Shown: positions 27,301 through 36,554, counted from the first letter of the stretch. The stretch: 57,204 nt of DNA from Pelagibacteraceae bacterium AG-404-P08 (GCA_003216195.1 QCJF01000009.1:1-57204), one strand, 5' to 3'. Program-made: numbers and translations. The notes: generated by a model not told the origin, from the sequence alone.

Positions 27301-28852
27301 CCGTGAGTACACTTAATGGTGCATCGTCACCCATTGATCCAATAGCTTCTTGACCAGTTTTAACCATGGGATCTAAGATTAAATCAAGAGTTTCAAGAGT
27401 AAGATTAAATGATTTAGCTATCTGAAAAACATTATCTTTTTCCTCTAATGAGGGTTCATATATTTTGTCTTTGGATAAAATATTATCTAGTTTTATAGTT
27501 TTTTTATTCCAATCTGAGTAGTTATTACGATTACTAAGTAATTCTTTTAATTTATCGCTTTCATAAAATTTATTTTCTTTATAATTAACTGCAATTAATT
27601 CACCTGGGCCTACCCTTCCTTTTTTTAAAATATTTTTTTCATCAATGTTAATCATACCTACTTCAGAACCTGAAATTAGCAGATCATCATTAGTTAATAT
27701 GAAACGAAGAGGTCTCAATCCGTTTCTGTCCATTCCAGATATGATCCAATCTCCAAAATTTCCACACACAGCCGCAGGTCCATCCCACGGCTCAATCACA
27801 GCATTACAATAAGCATACATGTCTTTTAATTGGTCAGATAAGTCAGGTCTATTAGACCAAGATTCAGGAATTATCATAGATTTTGCCATCGGCATGTCTC
27901 TGTCAGTTTGAACTAGAAGCTCAAAAGCCGCGTCAAGAGACGCAGAGTCAGATGCATCAGGATCGAGTATTGGTTTTAAATCATTAATCCTTTCATTAAA
28001 AAAAGGATGTGTAATTCTCGGTTCATGTGCGCTCATCCAATTTAGATTTCCTTTTAATGTGTTAATTTCACCATTATGAGCTAAAACTCTAAATGGTTGA
28101 GCTAAAGACCAAGTTGGAAATGTATTTGTAGAGTACCTTTGATGGTAAATAGCAAATTTAGATTTAAATTCTTGATCTAGTAAATCAGGATAAAATTCTG
28201 ATAGCTGTTCAGCTAAAAACATACCTTTGTAAACTATTGTCTCTGTTGATAAGGAACAAATATAGAAATCATTGATACTTTGTGATTTAATTTTATTTTC
28301 AATTCTTCTTCTTGTTAGATAAAGTTTCTTTTCAATATCAGGTGTATATGCTTTAGGTGAAAAAATTATTTGTTCAATTTCTGGTTTAGTATAATTTGCT
28401 TTTTCACCAATAATTTCTGTATTTACAGGAACCTGTCTCCATCCATAGAGATTCATACCAGCTTTTATAATTTCATATTCGACTATAGCTCTACATTTTT
28501 CTTGAGCCCCAAAATCTCTTTTTGGCAAAAATATCATGCCCACACCTAATATATTATCTTCACTAGACCTGTGGCCCATTTTTAATACTTGTTTGTTAAA
28601 GAATGAGTTAGAAACTTCCAACATTATACCAGCACCATCACCTGTTTTGCCATCAGCATCTACTGCACCTCTGTGAAATACAGCCTTAAGTGCCTCGATA
28701 CCTTTCTCAACTATATCTCTTCTTGACTCACCTTTTATTGAGGCAACTAAACCAACGCCACAGTTATCATGTTCATATCTTTCTTTATATATGTGATTGT
28801 CTTTAAGCTTTTGCCTATTTCTTTTGTAAAGTTCTAATTCTTTATCAATCAT
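24338..28852 (-). CDS. gltB: Glutamate synthase (NADPH) large subunit
   Basis: Large chain of GOGAT, which transfers the amide of glutamine to 2-oxoglutarate to make two glutamates. I place the start at the ATG at 28852, which overlaps the gltD stop as ATGA; the frame reaches further up only inside gltD. The product has about 1504 residues. Cys31 in HDNCGVG is the class II glutaminase nucleophile, implying a propeptide of about 30 residues that is removed. The synthase domain has QLPGFKVTDLIAKLRHSTKG and the FMN/3Fe-4S region CHSNTCPVGVC. The C-terminal beta-helix has repeated GG-rich motifs (about 1230-1450). Confidence 0.97.
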   Translation of the reverse strand: MIDKELELYKRNRQKLKDNHIYKERYEHDNCGVGLVASIKGESRRDIVEKGIEALKAVFHRGAVDADGKTGDGAGIMLEVSNSFFNKQVLKMGHRSSEDNILGVGMIFLPKRDFGAQEKCRAIVEYEIIKAGMNLYGWRQVPVNTEIIGEKANYTKPEIEQIIFSPKAYTPDIEKKLYLTRRRIENKIKSQSINDFYICSLSTETIVYKGMFLAEQLSEFYPDLLDQEFKSKFAIYHQRYSTNTFPTWSLAQPFRVLAHNGEINTLKGNLNWMSAHEPRITHPFFNERINDLKPILDPDASDSASLDAAFELLVQTDRDMPMAKSMIIPESWSNRPDLSDQLKDMYAYCNAVIEPWDGPAAVCGNFGDWIISGMDRNGLRPLRFILTNDDLLISGSEVGMINIDEKNILKKGRVGPGELIAVNYKENKFYESDKLKELLSNRNNYSDWNKKTIKLDNILSKDKIYEPSLEEKDNVFQIAKSFNLTLETLDLILDPMVKTGQEAIGSMGDDAPLSVLTERYRGLHSFFKQNFAQVTNPPIDSLREQVVMSLKTRLGNLGNIVEEDSEQCNLVLLESPLLLDNELETLKTHLSKFTTEIDCTYNIDDETNFLNEIQRICSEAEQAVRSGSQHLIITDNNINQDRIALPMILATSAVHSYLIKNNLRTFTSLNVSSRECLDVHYFAVLIGVGATTVNASLVEKLISDRFKKNIYEKIDYPQLIKNFKKSIEKGLRKIISKMGISVISSYRGGRNFEIIGLSRSMVESFFPSMSSRISGIGLDGLEKRVRRQHEQAFKSSDVILDIGGEYRFRANSEVHAYEGVSIHMLQEAVSKDSYNLYKKYTSRIYNSKPIQIRDLLQFNESSNSLNLDNVESISEIRKSFVSPGISLGALSPEAHETLAIAMNRIGSKSDSGEGGEDSRRYIKLKNGDNPSSAIKQVASGRFGVTAEYLNNCAELEIKIAQGAKPGEGGQLPGFKVTDLIAKLRHSTKGVTLISPPPHHDIYSIEDLAQLIYDLKQINPKAKVCVKLVAQSGIGTVAAGVAKAKADVILVSGHSGGTGASPQSSIKYVGLPWELGISEVHQILALNGLRDKVLLRTDGGIKTGKDIVIAAILGAEEYGIGTASLVAMGCIMVRQCHSNTCPVGVCTQDEKLREKFGGTPEKVVNLFSFIAEEVREILASLGYKSLKDIIGKTELLSQIHYGSSDLDNLDLNPILTKIDDGKIYDYHSEKKRNDVPKTLDDQFEKDGKDFINSGQKIELTYNIQNTLRTIGTKISSVITRKYGMNSLSEDHVTLKLRGSAGQSLGAFAVRGLTLKVFGDANDYVGKGLSGGKIIVQPRNSFVQPSHENVIIGNVTLYGATDGTLYASGKAGDRFCVRNSGALAIVEGCGANGCEYMTGGSAIILGDIGDNFGAGMTGGCAFIYSEQNNISDLMNMETIGLYQIENIEWKKHLLKLLKEFQKETKSKRAEYIIENFDSEVQKFFHVVPDEVINKLEYPITKKSKIA

Positions 28853-30261
28853 GATGCTTTTTTTATTTTTAAATTTTGTAAAAAGTGGTGAATGGATTTT
28901 GCAACTTCGCGGCCATCGTGAATAGCCCACACTACTAAAGATGCTCCCCTAACAATATCCCCAGCAGCAAAAATCTTTGGATTACTAGTTTGAAACTTTT
29001 TAAAATCAACTTTAACTGTTTTCCAGCTTGTTAATTCAATATTTGTTTTAAAATTATGGTTTAAATCCTCAGGCTCAAAACCCAAAGCTTGGATTATTAA
29101 GTCGCTTTTAATTTGTTTTTCAACACCTGTATCAACTGGCTTTCTTCTTCCACTCTCATCAACCTCACCTAAGGCAGCAACTTTATAAGTCATGCTAGTT
29201 GCAGTATAGTCCTCACTTATAATTTTTGATGGTACAGATAGCCAATTAAATTTAATACCCTCTTGTTCAGCGTTCAAAACCTCTCTAGCTGATCCAGGCA
29301 TATTCTCTTTATTTCTTCTGTAGAGACAAGTTACTTCCTTTGCTTGTTGTCTTATAGCTGTTCTAACACAATCCATAGCTGTATCACCGCCACCAATGAC
29401 GACTACATTCTTATTTTTAGCATTAAGAAATTTATTTTCTGAGGGAGAGTCACCCAATCCAGTTCTATTGCTTTCAATAAGAAAGTCTAAAGCAGGAATA
29501 CTATTTACAACTGAAGATGTATCTATATCTAATTTTCTAGCTTTATACACTCCAGTTGCTATTAATATTGCGTCGTAATCTTTTTCCAAATCTTGAAAAG
29601 AGATATTTTTCCCAACTTCTGTATTTAAGTTAAATTTAACTCCACTCTCTTGAAGCCATTCTGTTCTTCTTTCAACTATATTTTTATCTAATTTAAAATT
29701 TGGTATACCATAAATCATCAAACCGCCAGCTCGATCGTTTTTTTCGAATACATCCACTTGATACCCATTTTGAACTAAGTAGGCTGAAGCAGCCATTCCT
29801 GCTGGTCCTGAACCTATAATAGCTACTTTTTGATTAAATTTGTTTTTCGATGATAAATTTTTAACCCATCCATTTTTCCATGCTATTTCAGTTAGGTATT
29901 TTTCTAAATTACCAATTGTAATTGCTCCAAAGCCTGCCTGTTCAACAACACAATTACCCTCACAAAGACGATCCTGTGGGCAAACTCTTCCACACACTTC
30001 TGGAAATGCATTTGTGGAAGCAGACACTTGATACGCCTCCTCCAATCGACCTTCTGCAATGTAGCGAAGCCAATCTGGTATGTTGTTATTCAATGGACAG
30101 TGAATTTGGCAATAGGGTATGCCACATTGTGAGCATCTTGAGGATTGTTCAACAGAATCTTTTTGGTCAAACTGACTATAAATCTCCTGAAAATCCTTTA
30201 TTCTTTTTTCTGGTTCAGTTTTAGAGGGATTCTTAGATTTCTTTTTATGAAACTCTAACAT
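28849..30261 (-). CDS. gltD: Glutamate synthase (NADPH) small subunit
   Basis: Electron-entry subunit of GOGAT, 470 residues. N-terminal cysteine clusters for 4Fe-4S centres: CSQCGIPYCQIHCP (about 43-56) and CGRVCPQDRLCEGNC (about 90-104). The FAD motif IIGSGPAGMAA lies at about 149-159 and the NADPH motif VVIGGGDTAMD near 287-297. Electrons pass from NADPH via FAD and Fe-S clusters to GltB. It precedes gltB with a 4-base overlap. Confidence 0.97.
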   Translation of the reverse strand: MLEFHKKKSKNPSKTEPEKRIKDFQEIYSQFDQKDSVEQSSRCSQCGIPYCQIHCPLNNNIPDWLRYIAEGRLEEAYQVSASTNAFPEVCGRVCPQDRLCEGNCVVEQAGFGAITIGNLEKYLTEIAWKNGWVKNLSSKNKFNQKVAIIGSGPAGMAASAYLVQNGYQVDVFEKNDRAGGLMIYGIPNFKLDKNIVERRTEWLQESGVKFNLNTEVGKNISFQDLEKDYDAILIATGVYKARKLDIDTSSVVNSIPALDFLIESNRTGLGDSPSENKFLNAKNKNVVVIGGGDTAMDCVRTAIRQQAKEVTCLYRRNKENMPGSAREVLNAEQEGIKFNWLSVPSKIISEDYTATSMTYKVAALGEVDESGRRKPVDTGVEKQIKSDLIIQALGFEPEDLNHNFKTNIELTSWKTVKVDFKKFQTSNPKIFAAGDIVRGASLVVWAIHDGREVAKSIHHFLQNLKIKKAS

Positions 30262-30309
30262 GATAATAAAATATTACTTTATTCTCCTACAAATTAAATG
30301 GATTGTATT

Positions 30310-30315
30310 AGTATA
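30310..30315 (-). promoter_or_regulatory. Possible -10 box upstream of gltD
   Basis: On the minus strand TATACT lies about 49 bases before the gltD ATG, in the 95-base divergent gap with uppP. No good -35 hexamer sits at the right spacing, so this is only suggestive. The gap has no other visible regulatory site. Confidence 0.25.
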
Positions 30316-30356
30316 AAGATTTTTAAACCTAGTAAACCTGTAAATGGTAATAAATT

Positions 30357-31109
30357 ATGACTTATGACAATATTTTTTATATTTTATATAGTTTAATTCA
30401 AGGAATTACTGAATTTATCCCTGTTAGCTCTAGTGGGCATCTTAACATTTTAGAAATAATTTTTAAAAACGTAGAATCAAGAAACTTTTTATATGAAACA
30501 TCTGCCCACTTTGCCTCTTTATTAGCTCTACTGTTATATTTATTTATTCATGAACACTTATCAAAAACAAATATTAGAACAAACTTTAAATTTATAGTTT
30601 ATGCAACAATACCAGCAGTTTTTCTGGGTCTAATATTCAAATTTTATAATTTGAGTTTTATTAGCTTAAAATTAATAGGATATACATCTATAATTGGAGC
30701 AATATTACTCTACATTTCAGACAAGATGAAATATAGGGTTAATTTTGAAGGAAAAAGTACAAAATTTATAATAGCAGGTTTATTTCAATGTCTTGCTTTT
30801 TTACCCGGATTTAGTAGAGCAGGTAGCTGCATAATTGCTTTTAGACTAGTTGGCGAGGACAGAAAGTATTCATCAATTTATAGCTTATATATGGGCGTAC
30901 CAATAATTGGGTTGTCTTTTTTTTCAAATTTAAAAAATTTTGAAAATTTTTTCATTGATAAGAATTTAACAATCATTTTTGTAACTACATTTTTTACAAC
31001 ATATATTACAGTTTTTTTATTTATTAAAATTATAAATAGAATTGGTTTTACACCCTTTGTGATTTACAGAATTTTAATTGGTATAATCTTATTAGCTTAT
31101 GTTTATTAA
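30357..31109 (+). CDS. uppP: Undecaprenyl-diphosphatase
   Basis: Integral membrane phosphatase (250 residues) recycling undecaprenyl pyrophosphate for cell-wall and surface-glycan synthesis. The first motif GITEFIPVSSSGHLN (about 16-30) contains the catalytic Glu/His set, and the second, GFSRAGSCI (about 151-159), carries the catalytic Arg and Ser. About seven or eight hydrophobic helices are visible. The C-terminal stop shares TTAA with the convergent reductase gene. Proximity to transferase genes is consistent with envelope synthesis. Confidence 0.95.
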   Translation: MTYDNIFYILYSLIQGITEFIPVSSSGHLNILEIIFKNVESRNFLYETSAHFASLLALLLYLFIHEHLSKTNIRTNFKFIVYATIPAVFLGLIFKFYNLSFISLKLIGYTSIIGAILLYISDKMKYRVNFEGKSTKFIIAGLFQCLAFLPGFSRAGSCIIAFRLVGEDRKYSSIYSLYMGVPIIGLSFFSNLKNFENFFIDKNLTIIFVTTFFTTYITVFLFIKIINRIGFTPFVIYRILIGIILLAYVY

Positions 31110-32035
31110 ACTTTATCAATAAACTTTTTAAGGTACTCTGAGGTAATAATTTTCATATTTGATAAATCTTGTTTCAGTATTTCAGTGACTAATTTTTGAC
31201 TTCCTTCCGAAATGCTATCATGAGAGAGGGTTACATACTGATCATATGTAAATAAAGGTTTAGGAAATTTTTCTAATACTTTACCTTGAAGAATAGCAAT
31301 AAAAGATGGCATATAAAAAAACCTCTCCTTTTTCTTTAAAGATGAGAATATGTGGCTTAAAATTTCCTTAAAAGTGAAAACTTCATTACCTACCGCAGCA
31401 AGATTTAAATTTTTGTACTTATCAAAACTACTGCATAAATTAAAAATCAATAGAGATAAATCATTTATATAAATTGGTTGAAATTTTGTATTTCCACCTT
31501 TTATAAGTGGAAGAAATGGTAAATATTTTGCCATCTTACCAAATAAATTAAAAAAATTATCCTCTTCACCATAAACGGCACTTGGTCTAATGATGATATA
31601 ATTTGAATTATTATTTTCGATAAATTCTTCACCCATTTTTTTGCTGATAAGATAATTTGATTTTGTTTGAAAAGTTGAGCCTAAACTTGATACATGCAAA
31701 AATGGTTTCTTAAATAATTCACAATAACCAGCAATTTTTTTTGGTAATAAAAAATGAGCTGTCTCAAATGATAAACTATTTTTTTCATAAAAAATTCCGA
31801 TTAAATTTATAACAAAATCAGTATTTATAATTAAATTTTTTATGTCATCGAGATTATTAATATCAAAATTAATTACTTCTATTTGACCGATATCTCCAGA
31901 AAGTATGTTTCTTTTAACTTTGCTGGCATTTCTTACTGGGCAGACTAATTTATTACCATTTTGTAGAAGTCTTTTTGTTAAGCTTCTTCCAATAAAACCG
32001 GTTGAGCCGAAAACTAAGATATTTTTGTTTCTCAT
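31106..32035 (-). CDS. NAD(P)-binding SDR protein, NDUFA9-like
   Basis: 309-residue atypical short-chain dehydrogenase. The motif FGSTGFIGRSLTKRLL (about 9-24) is the dinucleotide-binding loop, followed by VCPVRN. It resembles the complex I NDUFA9-like family common in alphaproteobacteria, which often lack the canonical YxxxK; here YLISKKMGEEF (about 127-137) partly fits it. A role as accessory or assembly factor of complex I or a quinone-linked reductase is plausible but unproven. Convergent with uppP (4-base overlap) and divergent from rnd (35 bases). Confidence 0.75.
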   Translation of the reverse strand: MRNKNILVFGSTGFIGRSLTKRLLQNGNKLVCPVRNASKVKRNILSGDIGQIEVINFDINNLDDIKNLIINTDFVINLIGIFYEKNSLSFETAHFLLPKKIAGYCELFKKPFLHVSSLGSTFQTKSNYLISKKMGEEFIENNNSNYIIIRPSAVYGEEDNFFNLFGKMAKYLPFLPLIKGGNTKFQPIYINDLSLLIFNLCSSFDKYKNLNLAAVGNEVFTFKEILSHIFSSLKKKERFFYMPSFIAILQGKVLEKFPKPLFTYDQYVTLSHDSISEGSQKLVTEILKQDLSNMKIITSEYLKKFIDKV

Positions 32036-32070
32036 TAGGATAAGTATCTTATATAAATATATGTCTTAAG

Positions 32071-32697
32071 ATGTCAAACTATCAATTATTCCAAAATGAC
32101 CTACCAAAAAATATTTTAAAAAGCTTTAAAACTTCAATCTCTATTGATACTGAGACTATGGGGCTGGTTGTGAAAAGAGATAGACTGTGTCTTGTACAAA
32201 TTAAAAATAATAGTGATGGTAAATATTATTTAGTTCAGATTGCTGATAAATTTGAACCTAAAAAATGTAAAAATCTAAAGGCTCTTTTAGAAAATAAAAA
32301 AATATTAAAAATTTTCCATTTTGCTAGATTTGATATAGCAGTAATAAAACAGTATTTAAAAATAAATGTAAAAAATGTTTTTTGTACTAAAATAGCATCT
32401 AAATTAATTCGAACTTATACTAATAAACATGGTCTTAAAGATTTGATATCAGAATTTTTAAAAATTGATATTGATAAAAAAGAGCAGTCTTCTAACTGGA
32501 GCAACAAAAGACTAACAAATGATCAAATTCAATATGCAATAAATGATGTCAAATATCTTGATGAAATATATAGGGTTTTTAATTCAGAACTTAAAAAAAA
32601 ATCATTATCAAAAGAGTATAAAGAAATTATATCTTTTTTGGAAACAAGAGTGGACTTAGATTTAATGGGATGGGACTTTGATATATATGCTCATTAA
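32071..32697 (+). CDS. rnd: Ribonuclease D-like 3'-5' exonuclease (short form)
   Basis: 208-residue DEDDy exonuclease. SIDTETMGL (about 23-31) gives the first Asp and Glu, HFARFDIAV (about 89-97) the second Asp, and YAINDVKYL (about 155-163) the YxxxD motif. The HRDC domains of E. coli RNase D are absent, as in the short alphaproteobacterial version often found before kdsD-lptC. Expected to trim tRNA or other structured RNA 3' ends. Confidence 0.88.
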   Translation: MSNYQLFQNDLPKNILKSFKTSISIDTETMGLVVKRDRLCLVQIKNNSDGKYYLVQIADKFEPKKCKNLKALLENKKILKIFHFARFDIAVIKQYLKINVKNVFCTKIASKLIRTYTNKHGLKDLISEFLKIDIDKKEQSSNWSNKRLTNDQIQYAINDVKYLDEIYRVFNSELKKKSLSKEYKEIISFLETRVDLDLMGWDFDIYAH

Positions 32698-32719
32698 AAT
32701 TGGATTTTAAAATAATATT

Positions 32720-33676
32720 ATGAGCAAAAAAAAAATTTTTACTATTGGTAAAGATATAATAGAGACTGAAATTAAAGGACTGAAAGCTTTAAAAAACAGT
32801 TTGGGGAGTGATTTTTCAAAAGCAGTACAGCTTATTTTAGAGAGTAAAAAAAATATAATATTTACAGGCTTAGGTAAAAGTGGCTACATAGCTAGAAAAG
32901 TATCCTCTTCATTCAAATCAACTGGAATGTCGTCTTTATACCTTCATCCTTCAGAAGCCAGTCACGGGGACTTAGGAATTATTGACAAAGGGGACATACT
33001 AATAATTATATCAAACTCTGGAGAAACTAATGAAATTTTAGATATAATTAATTTTGCTAAACTGAAAGGTGTTAATATAATTTCAATAACATCTAACTCT
33101 AATAGTGTTTTATCTAAAAACTCAAATATAGTATTAAAACTTCCCAAACATACTGAAGCTGACAAACTCAAAATTATTCCTACAACTTCAACAACGATGG
33201 CCCTTGCAATGGGTGATGCGCTGTGTTGTGCGGTATTGAATTACAGAAATTTTGATAAATCTTCTTTTAGAAAGCTTCATCCCGGTGGTAAACTTGGGAA
33301 AAACTTAAAAACTTTATCTGATATTATGAGTAAAGATTTACCTATTGTTCATATAAATGAAAAAATTTCTGAGGCTATATTAGTCATGACAGAAAAAAAA
33401 TATGGATGTGTAATTGTATGTAATCAAAAAAATGTAATATCTGGAATAATTACTGATGGTGATCTAAGGAGATCATTTAAAAAAGGATTAAATTTCCTAA
33501 ATTCTTGTAGAATTAAAGATATTATGAATTCCAAACCAGTGACAGTCAAAGAAAATATTTTAGTTTCTGCAGCAATAAATTTAATGAACAAAAAATCTAT
33601 AACTAGTCTGATAGTATCTGATAAACTTAAACCTATAGGTATAGTTAATCTCAAGGAATGTACTTTAAGTGTATAA
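32720..33676 (+). CDS. kdsD: Arabinose-5-phosphate isomerase
   Basis: 318 residues, KpsF/GutQ family. It converts ribulose 5-phosphate to arabinose 5-phosphate, precursor of the KDO sugar of lipopolysaccharide. The SIS domain spans about 40-175, with FTGLGKSGYIARK, HPSEASHGDLG (metal/active-site His) and SNSGETNE; PTTSTTMALAMGDAL is the second signature. Two CBS domains follow (about 205-318). It lies between rnd and lptC, the standard alphaproteobacterial order. Confidence 0.95.
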   Translation: MSKKKIFTIGKDIIETEIKGLKALKNSLGSDFSKAVQLILESKKNIIFTGLGKSGYIARKVSSSFKSTGMSSLYLHPSEASHGDLGIIDKGDILIIISNSGETNEILDIINFAKLKGVNIISITSNSNSVLSKNSNIVLKLPKHTEADKLKIIPTTSTTMALAMGDALCCAVLNYRNFDKSSFRKLHPGGKLGKNLKTLSDIMSKDLPIVHINEKISEAILVMTEKKYGCVIVCNQKNVISGIITDGDLRRSFKKGLNFLNSCRIKDIMNSKPVTVKENILVSAAINLMNKKSITSLIVSDKLKPIGIVNLKECTLSV

Positions 33677-34100
33677 ATTACTGAATATTAAAAATTTTCT
33701 TTTTTTTTTAATTTGTATATCTCTTTCAATGCAAGCTTTAATCATAATGTTTAATAACAAGTCAAATAGTTACCTTAAAAAGAATAATAACTCTTTAGAT
33801 AGATTTGAAACTATTATGTTCAATAAAGATGGTAACAATCTTATTAAAGCTGATAAGTTAATTTATATTGATGATGAGCGCACACTTCTGAAAGGTCAAT
33901 CTAGTTTAAAAAATGATAATTATGAAGTTAATAGCTTTGACATTTTGATTAATTTTAATACCGGAAATGCTGAAAGTAGTAACAAAACAAATTTAATTAA
34001 TAAATCAACAAATGTTGAGTCTGAGGGTTTTAAGTTCGACAATTCTTCAAATATGATTAACTTCATTGGAAATACTGTTGTCCTTTTTTTAAATGAATAG
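33669..34100 (+). CDS. lptC: Lipopolysaccharide export protein LptC
   Basis: 143 residues with an N-terminal membrane anchor (about 10-28) and a periplasmic beta-rich part carrying features of the LptC/OstA fold (IKADKLIYIDDERTLL). It is shorter than E. coli LptC (191). In the inner membrane it links LptB2FG to LptA. The start is GTG at 33669, overlapping the kdsD stop by 8 bases; the end overlaps lptA by 8 bases. Sequence conservation is weak, so position strongly supports the call. Confidence 0.85.
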   Translation: MYKLLNIKNFLFFLICISLSMQALIIMFNNKSNSYLKKNNNSLDRFETIMFNKDGNNLIKADKLIYIDDERTLLKGQSSLKNDNYEVNSFDILINFNTGNAESSNKTNLINKSTNVESEGFKFDNSSNMINFIGNTVVLFLNE

Positions 34101-34548
34101 TTTATTAAAAATAATTACTGTTTTATTCATAATATGCCCTTACATATCCTTTGGAAAAGATGTTTTAAAAGCAAAAGAAGGTATTACTTGGGACTCTGAA
34201 AATAAAGAGTATGTTGCTAAAGGTGATGTAATTTATCAAAGTGATGAAATAAAGATATCAAGTGATTTCCTTAGAGCTAAATATGAAATAAAGGATGAAA
34301 GAGAAGTTTTTAATGAGATTGAAGTTAAAGGAAGTATAGAAATTTTTTATAATGATGAAATTTACTATTCAGATTATGGATTATATTTTAAACCAAAAAA
34401 TTTAATCGAACTTTATGATAACGTTAAAATAGTCTCTGAAGAAAGAATTCTTAAAGGTGATAAATTGATTATAGATCTCAAAAACAATACTAGAACTATG
34501 AGCGCTTCAAAAAAAGAGAGTGTTGTTGAAGTATTTATAAATGAATAA
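34093..34548 (+). CDS. lptA: Lipopolysaccharide transport protein LptA
   Basis: 151-residue OstA-like periplasmic bridge protein for lipopolysaccharide transport. A signal peptide is visible at about 1-21 (hydrophobic stretch ending CPYISFG). The mature part carries the repeated beta-strand pattern of the OstA fold: KAKEGITWDSENKEYVAKGD and SSDFLRAKYEIKD, with RILKGDKLIIDL later. It overlaps lptC by 8 bases and lptB by 8 bases. Confidence 0.9.
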   Translation: MNSLLKIITVLFIICPYISFGKDVLKAKEGITWDSENKEYVAKGDVIYQSDEIKISSDFLRAKYEIKDEREVFNEIEVKGSIEIFYNDEIYYSDYGLYFKPKNLIELYDNVKIVSEERILKGDKLIIDLKNNTRTMSASKKESVVEVFINE

Positions 34549-35263
34549 TGAAATACAATTAAAAAATATTAATAAAAAATTTAAATCAAAGATTGCTTTA
34601 AACAAAGTTAATTTATCATTTGACCAAAAAAAAATTTATGGACTTCTCGGACCTAATGGAAGCGGAAAAACAACATTGTTTAATATTATCGCTGGTTTTT
34701 TAAAACCTGATAGTGGTGAAATATATTTAAATGAAAAGAATTTAATCAATTATAGCCTAAATGATAGAAGTTCATTCGGCATATCTTACCTGCCTCAAGA
34801 AGCTTCGATATTTAGAGACTTAAACGTTTACGAAAATATTTTATCCATAGCTCAATTATTTCATAAAAAAAATGATGCAAAAATTGTTTCTAACAAGTTA
34901 GTAAAACTATTCTCGTTAGAGAGATTTATTGAAACAAAAGGAAAGCTTCTATCGGGAGGAGAAAGAAGAAGAACTGAAATAGCCAGAGCTTTAGCAAGTA
35001 ATCCAAAATATTTATTGTTAGATGAACCTTTCGCTGGTATTGATCCAATTGCTATTGAAGAAGTTAAAGATACAATTTTAAAATTAAAAAATAGTGGTAT
35101 TGGAATTATTGTAACTGATCATAATGTCAGAGAGGCTTTAAAAATTGTTGACTATGCAAATATAATTTATAACGGAGAAATAGTTAAAGAAGGAACTCCT
35201 AACGTTATTATAAAAGACGATTTTGTGAAAAAAATTTACCTTGGTGAAAATTATGATAAGTAA
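34541..35263 (+). CDS. lptB: LPS export ABC transporter ATP-binding protein
   Basis: Cytoplasmic ATPase driving LptFG-mediated extraction of lipopolysaccharide, 240 residues. Walker A GPNGSGKTT is at 37-45, the Q-loop in SYLPQEAS (about 83-90), the ABC signature LSGGERRR (about 137-144), Walker B YLLLDEPFAGID (about 157-168) and the switch His in VTDHNVREAL (about 192-201). The FAGIDP sequence is typical of LptB. lptF and lptG are not in this window. Confidence 0.96.
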   Translation: MNNEIQLKNINKKFKSKIALNKVNLSFDQKKIYGLLGPNGSGKTTLFNIIAGFLKPDSGEIYLNEKNLINYSLNDRSSFGISYLPQEASIFRDLNVYENILSIAQLFHKKNDAKIVSNKLVKLFSLERFIETKGKLLSGGERRRTEIARALASNPKYLLLDEPFAGIDPIAIEEVKDTILKLKNSGIGIIVTDHNVREALKIVDYANIIYNGEIVKEGTPNVIIKDDFVKKIYLGENYDK

Positions 35264-36554
35264 TAAAAAAAAAATTTTTTTTAAGGGTTCCTATTTTCCT
35301 CCAGGAGATAAATCAATAAGTCACAGAATAATTATTCTAGGAAGTCAGGCAGTTGGAAAGTCAATTGTAACAAATTTACTCGAAGGAGAAGATGTACTAA
35401 ATACTATTAAAGTTATGTGTGAACTTGGAGCAAATATAAAAAAAAAGAGCAATAAATTTATAATTTATGGGTTGCCTCCAGGTTCATTATTTCAGCCAAA
35501 GAAAAAGTTAGATTTTGGAAATTCAGGTACTGGGATAAGACTGATTGCTGGTTTGGTATCTTCAAATAACATTAAAACAGTATTAATTGGAGATAAATCA
35601 TTAAACAGCAGACCAATGAAAAGAGTTACAGAACACTTATCTAGAACAGGTTCAATTATTAAGTTAAAGAATAATTTTTATCCCCCAATCAATATTAAAG
35701 GTGTTGGAAATGCTATACCTTTAAATTTTGAGATTAAAATTCCATCAGCACAAATAAAAAGTTCAATAATCTTGTCATCATTAAATACTAATGGTCTTGT
35801 TAAAATAAAAGAATTTAGATCTACAAGAGATCACACAGAAAATATGCTTAAGTCGATGGGCTATAATATTAAAGTAAAACATGACGAAAATTATAGATAT
35901 ATAGAATTAAAAAATGATAGGTTGCTAAAACCAATTAAATACCAAGTCCCTGGAGATCCTTCATCTGCAGCTTTTTTAATAACAGGTGCATGCTTATTGC
36001 CTGGATCTAAATTACTTGTTAAAAACATTTTGTTTAATAAGACCAGAATTGGATTTATTGAAACTTTAAAATCTATGGGGGGTAATATTAAAGTTATCAA
36101 AAAGAAAAAATTAAATAATGAAACTGTTGCTGATATATTTGTTGATCAAAAGAGAAATTTAAAATCTGTTTTGGTAAAGTCATCAAAAATACCATTACAA
36201 ATAGATGAGGTGCCTATACTCTCAATAGCAGCCTCATTTGCTAATGGCATTTCAATTTTTAAAGGTTTAAAAGAGCTTACAGTTAAAGAGAGTAATAGAC
36301 TTGATTTAATTCATAAAAATTTATTAAAAATAGGTGTGAAATCTGAAGTTAAAGGGTTTGATTTGTATATCCATGGAAATAATAAATTAAAAAAAGGTAA
36401 TGCTAACATCATACACAATCATGACCATCGCATTGTCATGGCTTTTTATGTAGCTAACTTAATATGTGAAAAACGTAATATAATTAAGGATAAATCATGT
36501 GTAAATACTAGTTATCCATCTTTTTTTAAAGATATAACAAAATTTTTAAATTAA
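35253..36554 (+). CDS. aroA: 3-phosphoshikimate 1-carboxyvinyltransferase (EPSP synthase)
   Basis: Shikimate-pathway enzyme joining phosphoenolpyruvate to shikimate 3-phosphate. I choose the ATG at 35253 (433 residues) over a TTG four codons earlier. PPGDKSISHR (16-25) is the PEP/S3P-binding N-terminal motif, DFGNSGTGIRL (about 87-97) and LNSRPMKR the next, PGDPSSAAF (about 228-236) and KESNRLD (about 345-351) the later ones. The start overlaps the lptB stop by 11 bases. rpsA follows directly; the usual cmk is absent between them. Confidence 0.96.
   Translation: MISNKKKIFFKGSYFPPGDKSISHRIIILGSQAVGKSIVTNLLEGEDVLNTIKVMCELGANIKKKSNKFIIYGLPPGSLFQPKKKLDFGNSGTGIRLIAGLVSSNNIKTVLIGDKSLNSRPMKRVTEHLSRTGSIIKLKNNFYPPINIKGVGNAIPLNFEIKIPSAQIKSSIILSSLNTNGLVKIKEFRSTRDHTENMLKSMGYNIKVKHDENYRYIELKNDRLLKPIKYQVPGDPSSAAFLITGACLLPGSKLLVKNILFNKTRIGFIETLKSMGGNIKVIKKKKLNNETVADIFVDQKRNLKSVLVKSSKIPLQIDEVPILSIAASFANGISIFKGLKELTVKESNRLDLIHKNLLKIGVKSEVKGFDLYIHGNNKLKKGNANIIHNHDHRIVMAFYVANLICEKRNIIKDKSCVNTSYPSFFKDITKFLN

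Noticed and set aside
28853-28930. Upstream extension of gltB
   Set aside because: It falls inside the gltD coding region; the ATGA overlap marks the real start at 28852.
32071-32697. RNase D without HRDC domains as a possible truncation
   Set aside because: The short form beside kdsD-lptC is normal in alphaproteobacteria.
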